A DNA stretch of 64,000 nucleotides from Alsobacter sp045348435 (GTDB lineage: Bacteria > Pseudomonadota > Alphaproteobacteria > Rhizobiales > Beijerinckiaceae). Position numbers and translations under genes: made by a program. The stretch spans positions 1,488,001 through 1,552,000 of the forward strand of contig NZ_CP157484.1 in NCBI RefSeq assembly GCF_045348435.1, read 5' to 3'. Below the pieces are notes generated by a model that worked only from the letters and a program-made list of their open reading frames with translations, ran no database searches and was not told the origin of the DNA. This document shows positions 25,997-34,100 of the stretch, one piece after another. Position 1 is the stretch's first letter. Each line of letters starts with the position of its first letter.

Positions 25997-26308
25997 ATGG
26001 TTAATTTCGCATGTCTTCAACGCGGAACAACCACAGTGGCGACAGCACTCATCAGTATAACTCCCGACGACCGAATCACCGAGACTTACGTGGCCGCTCA
26101 GATGGAGAGGATCGGGGCGCTGCGCGCCGCTCCGGCCAACACCTGGGTCGCCGTCACGGACCGCACCGCCGCGGATGTCCAGCGCATCGTGTCCCTCGCC
26201 CTGAGCGCCAGCGCGCAGGTGAGCGTCATGCGCGCCGATTCCAGCTCCGTCACCTGGGCCCGCTCGACGCTCGAAGCCGCGCAAGGCGCGCTGGCTCCGG
26301 CGTCCTGA
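25997..26308 (+). CDS. Small hypothetical protein (about 90-119 aa)
   Basis: The conserved-looking part is ALISITPDDRITETYVAAQM through NTWVAVTDRTAADVQRIVSL to the stop at 26308. The start is unclear: GTG 25949, ATG 25997 or GTG 26036 are all in frame, and none has a strong ribosome binding site. It is soluble and of unknown function. Confidence 0.55.
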   Translation: MVNFACLQRGTTTVATALISITPDDRITETYVAAQMERIGALRAAPANTWVAVTDRTAADVQRIVSLALSASAQVSVMRADSSSVTWARSTLEAAQGALAPAS

Positions 26309-26445
26309 CGCGCTTCGACGTGAGACGGACGGCGCTTACGCCCTGCAATAGGGCCCGCAGGACCCCAAGGCCGCCGATGAAGGTGAACGACCCGACGGCG
26401 AGGGCCGCATCGCAGGCGTGGCGGTGTCTGGTCCAGGCGCTCGCG

Positions 26446-27822
26446 CTAGATGGCCTGGATGTCTTCCAGGCAACGATCCACAAGATTGGTGATCTGCGTG
26501 GCCGCGAGTTCGACCTGCTGGGCCGCGTCGTCGAGGTCCGCCGACCGTTCGGAGACGGCCAGGATCGCGGTCCGCGATTCCTGGGTGGAGGTCAGCCCCG
26601 CCTGCGCCTGCGTGGCGACGTCCTGGGCGGAGGACACGATGGCCGCTGTCGTGAGCGACTGCGTCCGCACCGTCTCGGCGATGGTGGCGGAGGACCTGTC
26701 CAGGCGCCCGATGGTGTCGGTGATCGCCTCGACGAAGGACGCACAGTCGTCCGCCGCGCTCTGCACGGCGGCGATCTGGGTGGCGATGTCGTCGGTGGCC
26801 TTGGCGGTCTGCTGGGCGAGCGTCTTCACCTCGCCGGCCACCACCCCGAACCCGCGCCCGGCCGAGCCCGCCCGGGCCGCCTCGATCGTCGCGTTCAGGG
26901 CCAGGAGGTTGGTCTTGGTCGCGATCTCCTGGATTGACGTCACGATGGAATCGATCCGGCGGGTGGCGTCGGCGAGCTTGGCGATGCCAATCGTGACCTC
27001 CGCCGAATGCGCGACGGCCATTTCGGCGATGTCCCGCGACTGCTGGGTCTCTTCCTCCACCCGGCGTAACGCCTGGGCGAAATCCCGCGTGGCGGCCGCC
27101 GCGCCGGCGATTCGCTTGGCGCATTCCCGCGAGGCGTCCTCGGCGGCGGCGGCCTGTTGGCCGGCCAGCCTGCTGCCGGCCGAACTGGCCTTCGCCGCCG
27201 TCCGCAGCACGCTCGCCGCGTGGCGCAGCCCGTCCGCCAGGGACTGGATCTGCCCTTGCAGGGCGGCCGCCGTCGCCTCCAGATCCTGCTTGCGCGCCGA
27301 CAGAGTCCAGCGCTCCGCACGCTGGTGCGTCACGGTCGCCGCGAGGGCGTCGGCCAGAAGGAGCTTCATCAACGCTTCGCACTGGTCGACGGCCCGCCGC
27401 GGCGAGAGGCGATGGCTGCGCCTGATCTCGGCGAACAGCGGTCCCACCAGCCTTACGATGGTGCCCAGCCGCGTGCGGGCCCCCAGCGCCTCGGCGAATT
27501 CGGTGGCGGTGGCCTCGTTGAGGGCGCCGAGATAGTCGGATCCGAGCGTCCCCGAGAACAGAATCTCAAGGTGCCGTCGCTCGGTCGCAATCATCGACGC
27601 CCGATGCGCGCGGACGATCGCTCCCATGTCGGGCACGTTCTGGTCGATGTGGTCGCAATAGGCTGAGGCGGCGGTCTCGACATGGTCGATCGCGACCTGG
27701 CGCAGCGCCTGAGTCTTCATCAGCGTCGCTTGGTCGATCCCGACGGACGCCATCAGCCCGTCGACGCCCTTTGCGTTGACAACAAGCGCGCCGCCGTCCT
27801 TCTTCTGTCTCGTGGCAGCCAC
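26446..27822 (-). CDS. Cytoplasmic methyl-accepting chemotaxis protein with globin-like sensor region
   Basis: The product is about 458 residues with no membrane helix. Residues 40-170 are helical and resemble the sensor of globin-coupled chemoreceptors, for example ERRHLEILFSGTLGSDYLGA followed by ...EALGARTRLGTIVRLVGPLF. From about 180 on it is the MCP coiled coil, with the tip TNLLALNATIEAARAGSAGR and a C-terminal LVDRCLEDIQAI. In haem-binding homologues a proximal His precedes the IG motif of the F helix; here that stretch is TATEFAEALG, without His. Haem binding is therefore doubtful. The start is uncertain: the frame opens at TTG 27876, and GTG 27822 and ATG 27753 are alternatives. Confidence 0.8.
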   Translation of the reverse strand: MAATRQKKDGGALVVNAKGVDGLMASVGIDQATLMKTQALRQVAIDHVETAASAYCDHIDQNVPDMGAIVRAHRASMIATERRHLEILFSGTLGSDYLGALNEATATEFAEALGARTRLGTIVRLVGPLFAEIRRSHRLSPRRAVDQCEALMKLLLADALAATVTHQRAERWTLSARKQDLEATAAALQGQIQSLADGLRHAASVLRTAAKASSAGSRLAGQQAAAAEDASRECAKRIAGAAAATRDFAQALRRVEEETQQSRDIAEMAVAHSAEVTIGIAKLADATRRIDSIVTSIQEIATKTNLLALNATIEAARAGSAGRGFGVVAGEVKTLAQQTAKATDDIATQIAAVQSAADDCASFVEAITDTIGRLDRSSATIAETVRTQSLTTAAIVSSAQDVATQAQAGLTSTQESRTAILAVSERSADLDDAAQQVELAATQITNLVDRCLEDIQAI

Positions 27823-27988
27823 GGCGAGCACCAATCCGATCGGAACAGCCTCACCATCCGACGCAACACTGAACAAATGGTTGGAAAGTTGTCTTCGCTT
27901 GGGTTTCCGAAGATTTTCTTACCCTGTCGAGGGCTGTCCCTCTCTCGCCATCGGGGCTGCCCGTGCGGGGGCCAGCACGTAATGAATC

Positions 27989-28261
27989 TCAATAGGATGC
28001 AGCGCCGGTCAGCGAGGTGATCGAGCCATGGTCGACGGTGCGGCGGATCTCCACGCGGTCCGCGCCGACGAAGTTGAGCCCGCCCAGGGCGCGGATCAGC
28101 CGCTGCGCTTCCGCATCGTTAGTGCCCGGCTGGGGCGTTATAGGTCCAGACAATGATGTGAAGGACAGATAGACCGGACCGGCGCTGACGACCCACCGCG
28201 ACTCTTGCGCCGCAAAGGGCCAGCCTTTGTCGTTGAACTCCTCCAGCGTGACCACGCGCAT
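27989..28261 (-). CDS. Small hypothetical protein (90 aa)
   Basis: ATG 28261 opens MRVVTLEEFNDKGWPFAAQE with beta-rich continuation (SRWVVSAGPVYLSFTSLSGP) and a C-terminal RVEIRRTVDHGSITSLTGAA. GGAGGAGTTC actually lies inside the start of the gene; upstream GTCTCGTCCGGC is a weak site. It is soluble and not recognised. It reads towards the chemoreceptor gene, in the same direction. Confidence 0.55.
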   Translation of the reverse strand: MRVVTLEEFNDKGWPFAAQESRWVVSAGPVYLSFTSLSGPITPQPGTNDAEAQRLIRALGGLNFVGADRVEIRRTVDHGSITSLTGAASY

Positions 28262-28386
28262 GCCGGACGAGACGCTGAAGGCTCTCCGAGCGTTTCAGGC
28301 CCGGCTTCCGATCTGGACCACGCGGGCGGGGCCCAGCAGTCCTTGTTCAGCCGCCCGCCTGCAGGGCGTGACCAAACATCCTCTCC

Positions 28387-28853
28387 ATCGCCGAAGGGGT
28401 GATCTGCGGCTCCGGCCGGACCGGCGCGATGTGGGACTGTAAGACCGACGGCCTCCAGCCCGACATGTCGCCGGTGCGGCGGCCTTGGCAACGCTCAAGA
28501 TCTATGAGGAGCGCGACATCGTCGGGCATGTCCGCGCCATGGAGCCCATCATGCAGGGCGGCCTGAAGGCGCTGGAGGACCATCCGCTGGTCGGGAACGC
28601 CCGCGGCGTCGGCCTGATCGCCGGGGTGGAGCTGATGGCCGACAAGGCCAGCCGGACGCCCTTCGAGCCCGCCGCCAAGGCCGGCTTCGTGGTCCAGGAC
28701 GAGTGCCAGAAGGCCGGCATCATCGTTCGCGCCATCGGCGACCGGATCGCCTTCACGCCGCCGCTCGTCATCACCCGTCCGGAGATCGAGGAGATGCTCG
28801 CCCGGTTCAAGACGGCTCTCGACGCCGCGACGCCCCGGCTCATGCCAGCCTAG
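28387..28853 (+). pseudogene. Class III (omega) aminotransferase pseudogene with large deletions
   Basis: Two pieces of one enzyme are visible. At 28387-28457 the frame reads IAEGVICGSGRTGAMWDCKT, corresponding to the IADEVICGFGRTG...PD motif that binds PLP. From about 28480 to the stop at 28853 a different frame reads ALATLKIYEERDIVGHVRAM and then the whole C-terminal domain (VGNARGVGLIAGVELMADKA; VIVRAIGDRIAFTPPLVITR, with minor differences). The segment between them, which carries the catalytic lysine, is missing, as are the N-terminal roughly 230 residues. It cannot be active. The parent was probably an omega-amino acid:pyruvate-type aminotransferase. Confidence 0.8.
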
Positions 28854-28944
28854 GCCGGGGCCCGGCCCCGTCGGGCTTGGCGCGGCGCCGCGGGCGTGCG
28901 ATGCGGAGGCGGCTCGCGCCGGGCCGACGCGCAACCGTGAGATC

Positions 28945-29748
28945 GTGAAGCCGATGCCGTTCGCCGGATGGGACCCGCAAGGCTGGTTCGACACGCTCGC
29001 GCTGGCGCCGGCCACCCTCGCCTGGGCGGGCGGCGCCGTCTTCCTGGCCGCCCTGCTGCGCGGTTTCACGGGCTTCGGCTTCGCGCTCGCCGCCGTCCCG
29101 ATGCTCGGGATGACGATGGCGCCCGCGCAGGCGGTTCCGGTGGCGCTGGGCCTGCAGTTGTTGGGCGGCCTCGTGGATCTCCGCAAGGCTTCGCAGGAAT
29201 GCCACTGGCCGTCGCTGCGCTGGCTGTCGCTCGGCGCGGCGCTGGGATCACCCGTCGGCGTTCTGACGCTGCACGCCATTTCGGCGCCGGCCGCCAGGGT
29301 CGCGATCGGCCTGATCACGATGGGCGCCGTGGTGGTGCTGGGGCGAGGCTTCGCCCTCGCGGCCATGCCTGGCCGGGTGGTGACCGCCGCAGCGGGGCTG
29401 CTGGCCGGCCTCTTCAACGGCGTGGCCGCGATGCCCGGCCCGCCCGCGGTGGCCTACTACATGTCCGCGCCGATCCAGCGCGCCGCGGCGCGCGCCTCGC
29501 TGCTGGTCTTCTTCCTGGCCACGTCCATGCTGGCCATCGCCAGCGCGGCCGCGATCGGCCTCTTCGATCGCCAATCCGCACGCCTCGCCGTCGCCGGCCT
29601 GCCCGTCATGGTGCTCGGCACCTGGCTCGGCCAGATGGCGTTCCGGCGCAGCACGGACGCGCTTCACCGGTGGGCGTCGGTGGTCAGCCTCGGCCTGATC
29701 GCGCTGGTGAGCATCGGCAAGGGGCTGGCCGAACTGGTCTTGCGCTGA
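28945..29748 (+). CDS. TauE/SafE family sulfite-exporter-like membrane protein
   Basis: The 267-residue protein has eight membrane helices and family features: GAVFLAALLRGFTGFGFALA near the N-terminus, APAQAVPVALGLQLLGGLVD, and the repeated half AGLLAGLFNGVAAMPGPPAV. It starts at GTG 28945 behind GTGAGATC. Members export sulfite, sulfoacetate or related organosulfonates, or other anions. The gene directly follows the dead aminotransferase; omega-aminotransferases and TauE-type exporters both occur in taurine pathways, so the pair may be the rest of a taurine-use locus. This is inference from context only. Confidence 0.82.
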   Translation: MKPMPFAGWDPQGWFDTLALAPATLAWAGGAVFLAALLRGFTGFGFALAAVPMLGMTMAPAQAVPVALGLQLLGGLVDLRKASQECHWPSLRWLSLGAALGSPVGVLTLHAISAPAARVAIGLITMGAVVVLGRGFALAAMPGRVVTAAAGLLAGLFNGVAAMPGPPAVAYYMSAPIQRAAARASLLVFFLATSMLAIASAAAIGLFDRQSARLAVAGLPVMVLGTWLGQMAFRRSTDALHRWASVVSLGLIALVSIGKGLAELVLR

Positions 29749-29782
29749 CCTCTTCCGGCACGGCCGGCGGAGAGCCGCCGCG

Positions 29783-32260
29783 TCAGGCCGGCTTCGCCTC
29801 GCGGGACGGGATCCGCCAGATCCGCTCCGCATATTCGCCCACCGCCCGGTCCGAGCTGAACCAGCTGCAATGGGCCGTGTTGGTGATCGACGTCTCCCAC
29901 CAGGCGCGCCGGTCGAGCCACCGCTCGGAGACCCGGCGCTGGGCGTCTCGGTACGACCTGAAATCGTTCAGCACCATGAACCTGTCGTCCCGGCGCAGGT
30001 CGGCGATCAGGCCGGCGTAGCGGTTGCGGTCGGTAGGCGAGAAGGCGCCGGTCGCGACCGCCTCGAGGACGTCCGCCAGATAGGGCGTCTCGGCGATGAC
30101 CTCTTCGGTCGCGCGAGGCGCCTCCCGCTCGCGCGCCACCTCGGCCGACGTCTTGCCGAAGACGAAGATGTTGTCCTCGCCCACCCTCTCGCGGATCTCC
30201 ACATTGGCGCCGTCCAGCGTGCCGATGGTCACCGCGCCGTTGAGCGCGAACTTCATGTTGCCCGTGCCCGAGGCCTCCATGCCGGCGGTCGAGATCTGCT
30301 CGGACAGATCGGAGGCGGGGATCACCAGCTCGGCCAGGCTGACATTGTAGTTGGGCAGGAACACCACCTTCAGCCGGTCCCGGGTGGTGATGTCGTTGTT
30401 CACCACGGACGCGACGTCGTTGATCAGGTTGATGATCAGCTTGGCCGAATGATAGGTCGACGCGGCCTTTCCGGCGAAGATCTTCAGCCGGGGCGTCCAG
30501 TCCCGGTAGGGCTCGGCCCGGATCGCGTCATAGAGGGCGATCGTCTCCAGGATGTTGAGGAACTGCCTCTTATATTCGTGGATGCGCTTGATCTGCGCGT
30601 CGAACAGCATCGTGGGGTCGACCGTGAGCCCCAGTTCCTGCTTGATGGTGCGCGCCAGGCGCTCCTTGTTCAGCCGGCGGATATCCGCGAAACGCTCCTG
30701 GAACGCCGCATCCCTGGCGTGAGGCAGCGCCTTGGACAGGCGCGAGATGTCGTCGGTCACGTCCTCGCCGATCACGTCGCTGAGGAGGGCCGTGAGCTTC
30801 GGATTCGCGCCGAACAGCCAACGCCGCGGCGTGATGCCGTTGGTCACGTTGGTGATCCGCTGCGGATAGATCTTGTGCAGCGGCGCGAACACCGTCTGGC
30901 GCATCAGGTTGGTGTGCAGCGCCGAGACGCCGTTCACCGTGTGGGAGCCGACGAAGGCCAGGTGGCTCATGCGCACGCGGCGCCCATTCTGCTCGTCGAT
31001 CAGGGACAGGGATGCGAGATCGGCCGCATGATGCTCGTCGGAACGCCTCACGAGATCGAGGAACTGGGCGTTGATGGCGAAGATGATCTGCATGTGACGC
31101 GGCAGGAGCCGCTCGATCAGCGACACCGGCCAGGTTTCCAGCGCCTCCGGCAGGAGGGTGTGGTTCGTGTAGGAGATCGCCCCGGTGGTGATCGACCACG
31201 CCTCGCTCCAGTCGAGCTGGTGGTCGTCGATCAGGAGCCGCATCAGTTCGGCGACGGCCAGGGCCGGATGCGTGTCGTTGAGCTGGATGGCCACCTTGTC
31301 GGGCAGCAGCCGCACATCCTTGAACTGCTTGAGATGGCGGCGGAGCAGGTCCTGCAGCGACGCCGAGGTGAAGAAATACTCCTGCCGCAGGCGCAGCTCC
31401 TGCCCGGCGGGGCTCGTGTCGCTCGGATAGAGCACGTTCGAGATTGCTTCGGCGCGATAGCGCTCCGTCAGCGCGCCCATGTGGTCGCCGGTGTTGAACA
31501 TCTCCAGGTGGAGGGGGTGGACGGCCTGCGCGCGCCACAGCCGCAGAGTGCTGGCCCCGGAGCCGCGCCATCCGATCACCGGCGTGTCATAGGCCACGGC
31601 GAACACGCGTTCGCCCGGCGTCCAGTTCACCTGGGCCGAGCCGTTGACGGCCGCGCAGGACCCGCCGAAGCCGATCTGGTAGGCGCTCTCGCGCCGCTCG
31701 AACTCCCACGGATTGCGAAAGGACAGCCAATCCTCGGGCGACTCCACCTGATGGCCGTCGATGATCTGCTGCTTGAACAGCCCGTGATCGTAGCGGATGC
31801 CGTAGCCCAGGCAGGGGACGCCGGTGGTGGCCGTGCTCTCCATGTAGCAGGCCGCCAGCCGGCCGAGGCCGCCATTGCCGAGGGCCGCATCCGGCTCGAT
31901 GGGCTCGATCGCGTCCAGGTCGACTCCCAGCCGCGCCAGGGCCTGCCGCATCGTTTCGGTCATCTGCAGGTTGCTGAGCGCGTCCGCGAAGGAGCGGCCG
32001 ATCAGGAACTCGAGCGACAGGTAATAGACGCGCTTGCGGCCGTGAGCGTAGCTCTCCTTCGTGGAGCGCCGCCACACATCGATGATCCGGTCGCGCAGGG
32101 CGAGGATGCTGGCGGTGAGCCAGTCATGGTTCTGGGCGACGCTCGGGTCCTTGCCGAGCGAGTAGGTCAGGCGCTTGGTGATTTCGCTGACGAGCTGGGC
32201 GACCTCCGATTCGGCCGGCGCAGCGGCCCGTGGAGCCGTGTCGATCGTCTGGTCATTCAT
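29783..32260 (-). CDS. glgP: Glycogen phosphorylase
   Basis: This 825-residue protein matches the full length of the GT35 family. It releases glucose-1-phosphate from glycogen using pyridoxal phosphate. Visible signatures are LSLEFLIGRSFADALSNLQM, the active-site loop region PDAALGNGGLGRLAACYMES, and the PLP-lysine motif EASGTGNMKFALNGAVTIGT at about 660-680. It has no neighbouring glg genes. The ATG at 32260 is followed by a disordered 20-residue leader. A long antisense frame over it is only codon-bias shadow. Confidence 0.95.
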   Translation of the reverse strand: MNDQTIDTAPRAAAPAESEVAQLVSEITKRLTYSLGKDPSVAQNHDWLTASILALRDRIIDVWRRSTKESYAHGRKRVYYLSLEFLIGRSFADALSNLQMTETMRQALARLGVDLDAIEPIEPDAALGNGGLGRLAACYMESTATTGVPCLGYGIRYDHGLFKQQIIDGHQVESPEDWLSFRNPWEFERRESAYQIGFGGSCAAVNGSAQVNWTPGERVFAVAYDTPVIGWRGSGASTLRLWRAQAVHPLHLEMFNTGDHMGALTERYRAEAISNVLYPSDTSPAGQELRLRQEYFFTSASLQDLLRRHLKQFKDVRLLPDKVAIQLNDTHPALAVAELMRLLIDDHQLDWSEAWSITTGAISYTNHTLLPEALETWPVSLIERLLPRHMQIIFAINAQFLDLVRRSDEHHAADLASLSLIDEQNGRRVRMSHLAFVGSHTVNGVSALHTNLMRQTVFAPLHKIYPQRITNVTNGITPRRWLFGANPKLTALLSDVIGEDVTDDISRLSKALPHARDAAFQERFADIRRLNKERLARTIKQELGLTVDPTMLFDAQIKRIHEYKRQFLNILETIALYDAIRAEPYRDWTPRLKIFAGKAASTYHSAKLIINLINDVASVVNNDITTRDRLKVVFLPNYNVSLAELVIPASDLSEQISTAGMEASGTGNMKFALNGAVTIGTLDGANVEIRERVGEDNIFVFGKTSAEVAREREAPRATEEVIAETPYLADVLEAVATGAFSPTDRNRYAGLIADLRRDDRFMVLNDFRSYRDAQRRVSERWLDRRAWWETSITNTAHCSWFSSDRAVGEYAERIWRIPSREAKPA

Positions 32261-32408
32261 GTGCGATGCGCCCGCCCCCGGTCAGCCGAAGGCGCGAGCT
32301 TGGTCCAGCCGGACTGCGATGTCACGGCCGATGCGCGCTTAAATTGCGATCTCCGGAATACTCCGTAGGGCGCGCGCGCAGGCAAGCCGCGCTTGCAGAC
32401 GCCCATGC

Positions 32409-32442
32409 GACGCGGCGCGGGAGCATGCCCCCGCGCCGCGTC
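32409..32442 (-). terminator. Strong hairpin downstream of glnII
   Basis: GACGCGGCGCGGG and CCCGCGCCGCGTC pair perfectly over 13 bp with an 8-base loop, 22 bases after the glnII stop. There is no T-tract on the minus strand, so it may end transcription poorly or protect the mRNA 3' end. It also separates glnII from glgP. Confidence 0.45.
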
Positions 32443-32463
32443 GTCGGTCGTCGTCTGCGTGGT

Positions 32464-33498
32464 TCAGGCCGCCGCGGAGGCGGCGAGCGGCACGGACGAG
32501 ATGGTCTTCAGGATCTGCGAGGCGATCTGGTAGGGGTCGCCCTGCGAGTTCGGGCGGCGATCCTCCAGATAGCCCTTGTATCCGTTGTTGACGAAGCTGT
32601 GCGGGACGCGGATCGAAGCGCCGCGATCGGCCACGCCATAGCTGAACTGGTGGATGGACTGGGTCTCATGCTTGCCGGTGAGGCGCATGTGGTTGTCCGG
32701 TCCATAGACGGCGATGTGATCCTCGCGGGCCGCCTCGAAGGCCGCCATCAGGCGCTCGAAATAGTCCTTGCCGCCCGTCTCGCGCATATAGGCGGTCGAG
32801 AAGTTGGCGTGCATGCCCGAGCCGTTCCAGTCGGTGTCGCCGAGCGGCTTGCAGTGATACTCGATGTCGATGCCGTATTTCTCGGTCAGGCGCTCCAGCA
32901 GGTAGCGGGCGATCCACATCTCGTCGGCGGCCCGCTTGGAGCCCTTCCCGAAGATCTGGAACTCCCACTGGCCTTTGGCCACTTCGGCGTTGATGCCTTC
33001 GTGGTTGAGGCCGGCCGCCAGGCAGATGTCGAGATGCTCCTCGACGATCTTGCGCGCCACGTCGCCGACCTTGCTGTAGCCGACGCCGGTGTAATACGGC
33101 CCCTGCGGGGCGGGGTAGCCGGTCTCGGGGAAGCCAAGCGGACGGCCGTTCTTGTAGAAGAAGTACTCCTGCTCGAAGCCGAACCAGGCGCCTTCGTCGT
33201 CCAGGATGGTGGCGCGCTTGTTGGACGGGTGCGGGGTCTTTCCGTCCGGCATCATCACTTCGCACAGCACGATCGCGCCGTTGATGCGCTGGCTGTCGGG
33301 GACGACGCGGACGGGCTTGAGCACGCAGTCGGAGCTTCGGCCCTCGGCCTGCATCGTCGAGCTCCCGTCGAAGCCCCAGAGCGGCAGCTGCTCCAGGGTG
33401 GGGAAGCTGTCGAAATCCTTGATCTGGGTCTTGCCCCGGATGTTCGGCACGGGCGTGTAGCCATCCAGCCAAATGTACTCAAGCTTGTATTTTGTCAT
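32464..33498 (-). CDS. glnII: Glutamine synthetase type II (GSII)
   Basis: The 344-residue enzyme is short, like the eukaryotic-type GSII of rhizobia, rather than the roughly 470-residue GSI. It makes glutamine from glutamate, ammonia and ATP. Motifs include KYKLEYIWLDGYTPVPNIRG at the N-terminus, LPLWGFDGSSTMQAEGRSSD, FGFEQEYFFYKNGRPLGFPE, and NGSGMHANFSTAYMRETGGK. The start at 33498 is followed directly by this conserved N-terminus; the open frame extends further to 33600 but covers the sigma-54 promoter. Upstream lie a sigma-54 promoter and an NtrC-type site, so induction under nitrogen limitation is expected. The divergent gstI-like gene may limit its translation. Confidence 0.95.
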   Translation of the reverse strand: MTKYKLEYIWLDGYTPVPNIRGKTQIKDFDSFPTLEQLPLWGFDGSSTMQAEGRSSDCVLKPVRVVPDSQRINGAIVLCEVMMPDGKTPHPSNKRATILDDEGAWFGFEQEYFFYKNGRPLGFPETGYPAPQGPYYTGVGYSKVGDVARKIVEEHLDICLAAGLNHEGINAEVAKGQWEFQIFGKGSKRAADEMWIARYLLERLTEKYGIDIEYHCKPLGDTDWNGSGMHANFSTAYMRETGGKDYFERLMAAFEAAREDHIAVYGPDNHMRLTGKHETQSIHQFSYGVADRGASIRVPHSFVNNGYKGYLEDRRPNSQGDPYQIASQILKTISSVPLAASAAA

Positions 33499-33594
33499 CG
33501 CTTCCGTCTCACCCGCTCTGATGAAAGCACCGAGGCGCCCAAAAGACTTTGGCCGGCCCGCCGCGCAGGGCGTCGCTTCGGGCTCGTCCGGAGA

Positions 33595-33612
33595 AAGCAT
33601 TTTGTATGCCAG
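33595..33612 (-). promoter_or_regulatory. Sigma-54 (RpoN) promoter of glnII
   Basis: The minus strand reads CTGGCATACAAAATGCTTT. The invariant GG (-24) at 33610-33609 and GC (-12) at 33598-33597 are separated by exactly 10 bases, and the flanks match TGGCA...TGCT. It lies about 100 bases upstream of the glnII ATG. Confidence 0.8.
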
Positions 33613-33756
33613 CCCGGCGCCGCCGCATGCGCGCCCGTCCCCCCACGCAGGGCGCGAATCACGGTCCGCACGGCGGAATTCAGGGCGGGTTTGACGCCCT
33701 CAGGTCAGCGCAGGGGCGCCCGGGCGATGGGAACGCCGGGCCGTGAGGGCCAAAGT

Positions 33757-33773
33757 TGCACAAGGTTTGTGCA
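33757..33773. promoter_or_regulatory. NtrC-type enhancer site between glnII and the gstI-like gene
   Basis: TGCACAAGGTTTGTGCA is a 17-bp palindrome of the form TGCAC-N7-GTGCA, the NtrC consensus. It lies about 150 bases upstream of the glnII sigma-54 promoter, a normal enhancer distance, and about 130 bases upstream of the gstI-like start, so it could serve both genes. Confidence 0.75.
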
Positions 33774-33900
33774 TCCAAGCCGAATAAATCGGCAGCGTGA
33801 GCCGAACGGGAAGGCAGCAGGGGTAAAGTGTGCGCAACGTCTGCTACACTCCGACGTTGCCTAACGCGTGTCCGCCAAGCTTTCACCGATGAGGCCCACG

Positions 33901-34089
33901 ATGTCCGAGCAGCCCCGCCGCGAGTCGGCCAAGATCTACCCGTTCCCCTCCAGATCGAAGACCGGCGAGCTTCGGCCCGTCCGCAGGCCCGCCTCCCCGC
34001 AAGACGGGGCGCGTTCTCCCGAGGTGGACGCCGGCGCCTGGTACCACGAAGCGGCGCTTCGCGACTCCGAGCAGCCCCCGCGCAAGTGA
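33901..34089 (+). CDS. gstI: GstI-like glutamine synthetase translation inhibitor (DUF2735)
   Basis: The 62-residue product from ATG 33901 has the DUF2735 layout: RRESAKIYPFPSRSKTGEL near the N-terminus and a conserved AWYHEAALRDSEQPPRK end. In Rhizobium leguminosarum the divergent neighbour of glnII, gstI, encodes a 63-residue protein that inhibits glnII translation. Position, orientation and size match here, and I recall the same family. GATGAGGCC lies upstream of this ATG; an upstream GTG at 33868 would add 11 residues. Naming rests on context as well as sequence. Confidence 0.7.
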   Translation: MSEQPRRESAKIYPFPSRSKTGELRPVRRPASPQDGARSPEVDAGAWYHEAALRDSEQPPRK

Positions 34090-34100
34090 GCCGGCTGGCC

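Noticed and set aside
29870..32368. 832-codon plus-strand frame opposite glgP
   Set aside because: It mirrors the codon bias of glgP and has no ribosome binding site or domain. Antisense shadow.
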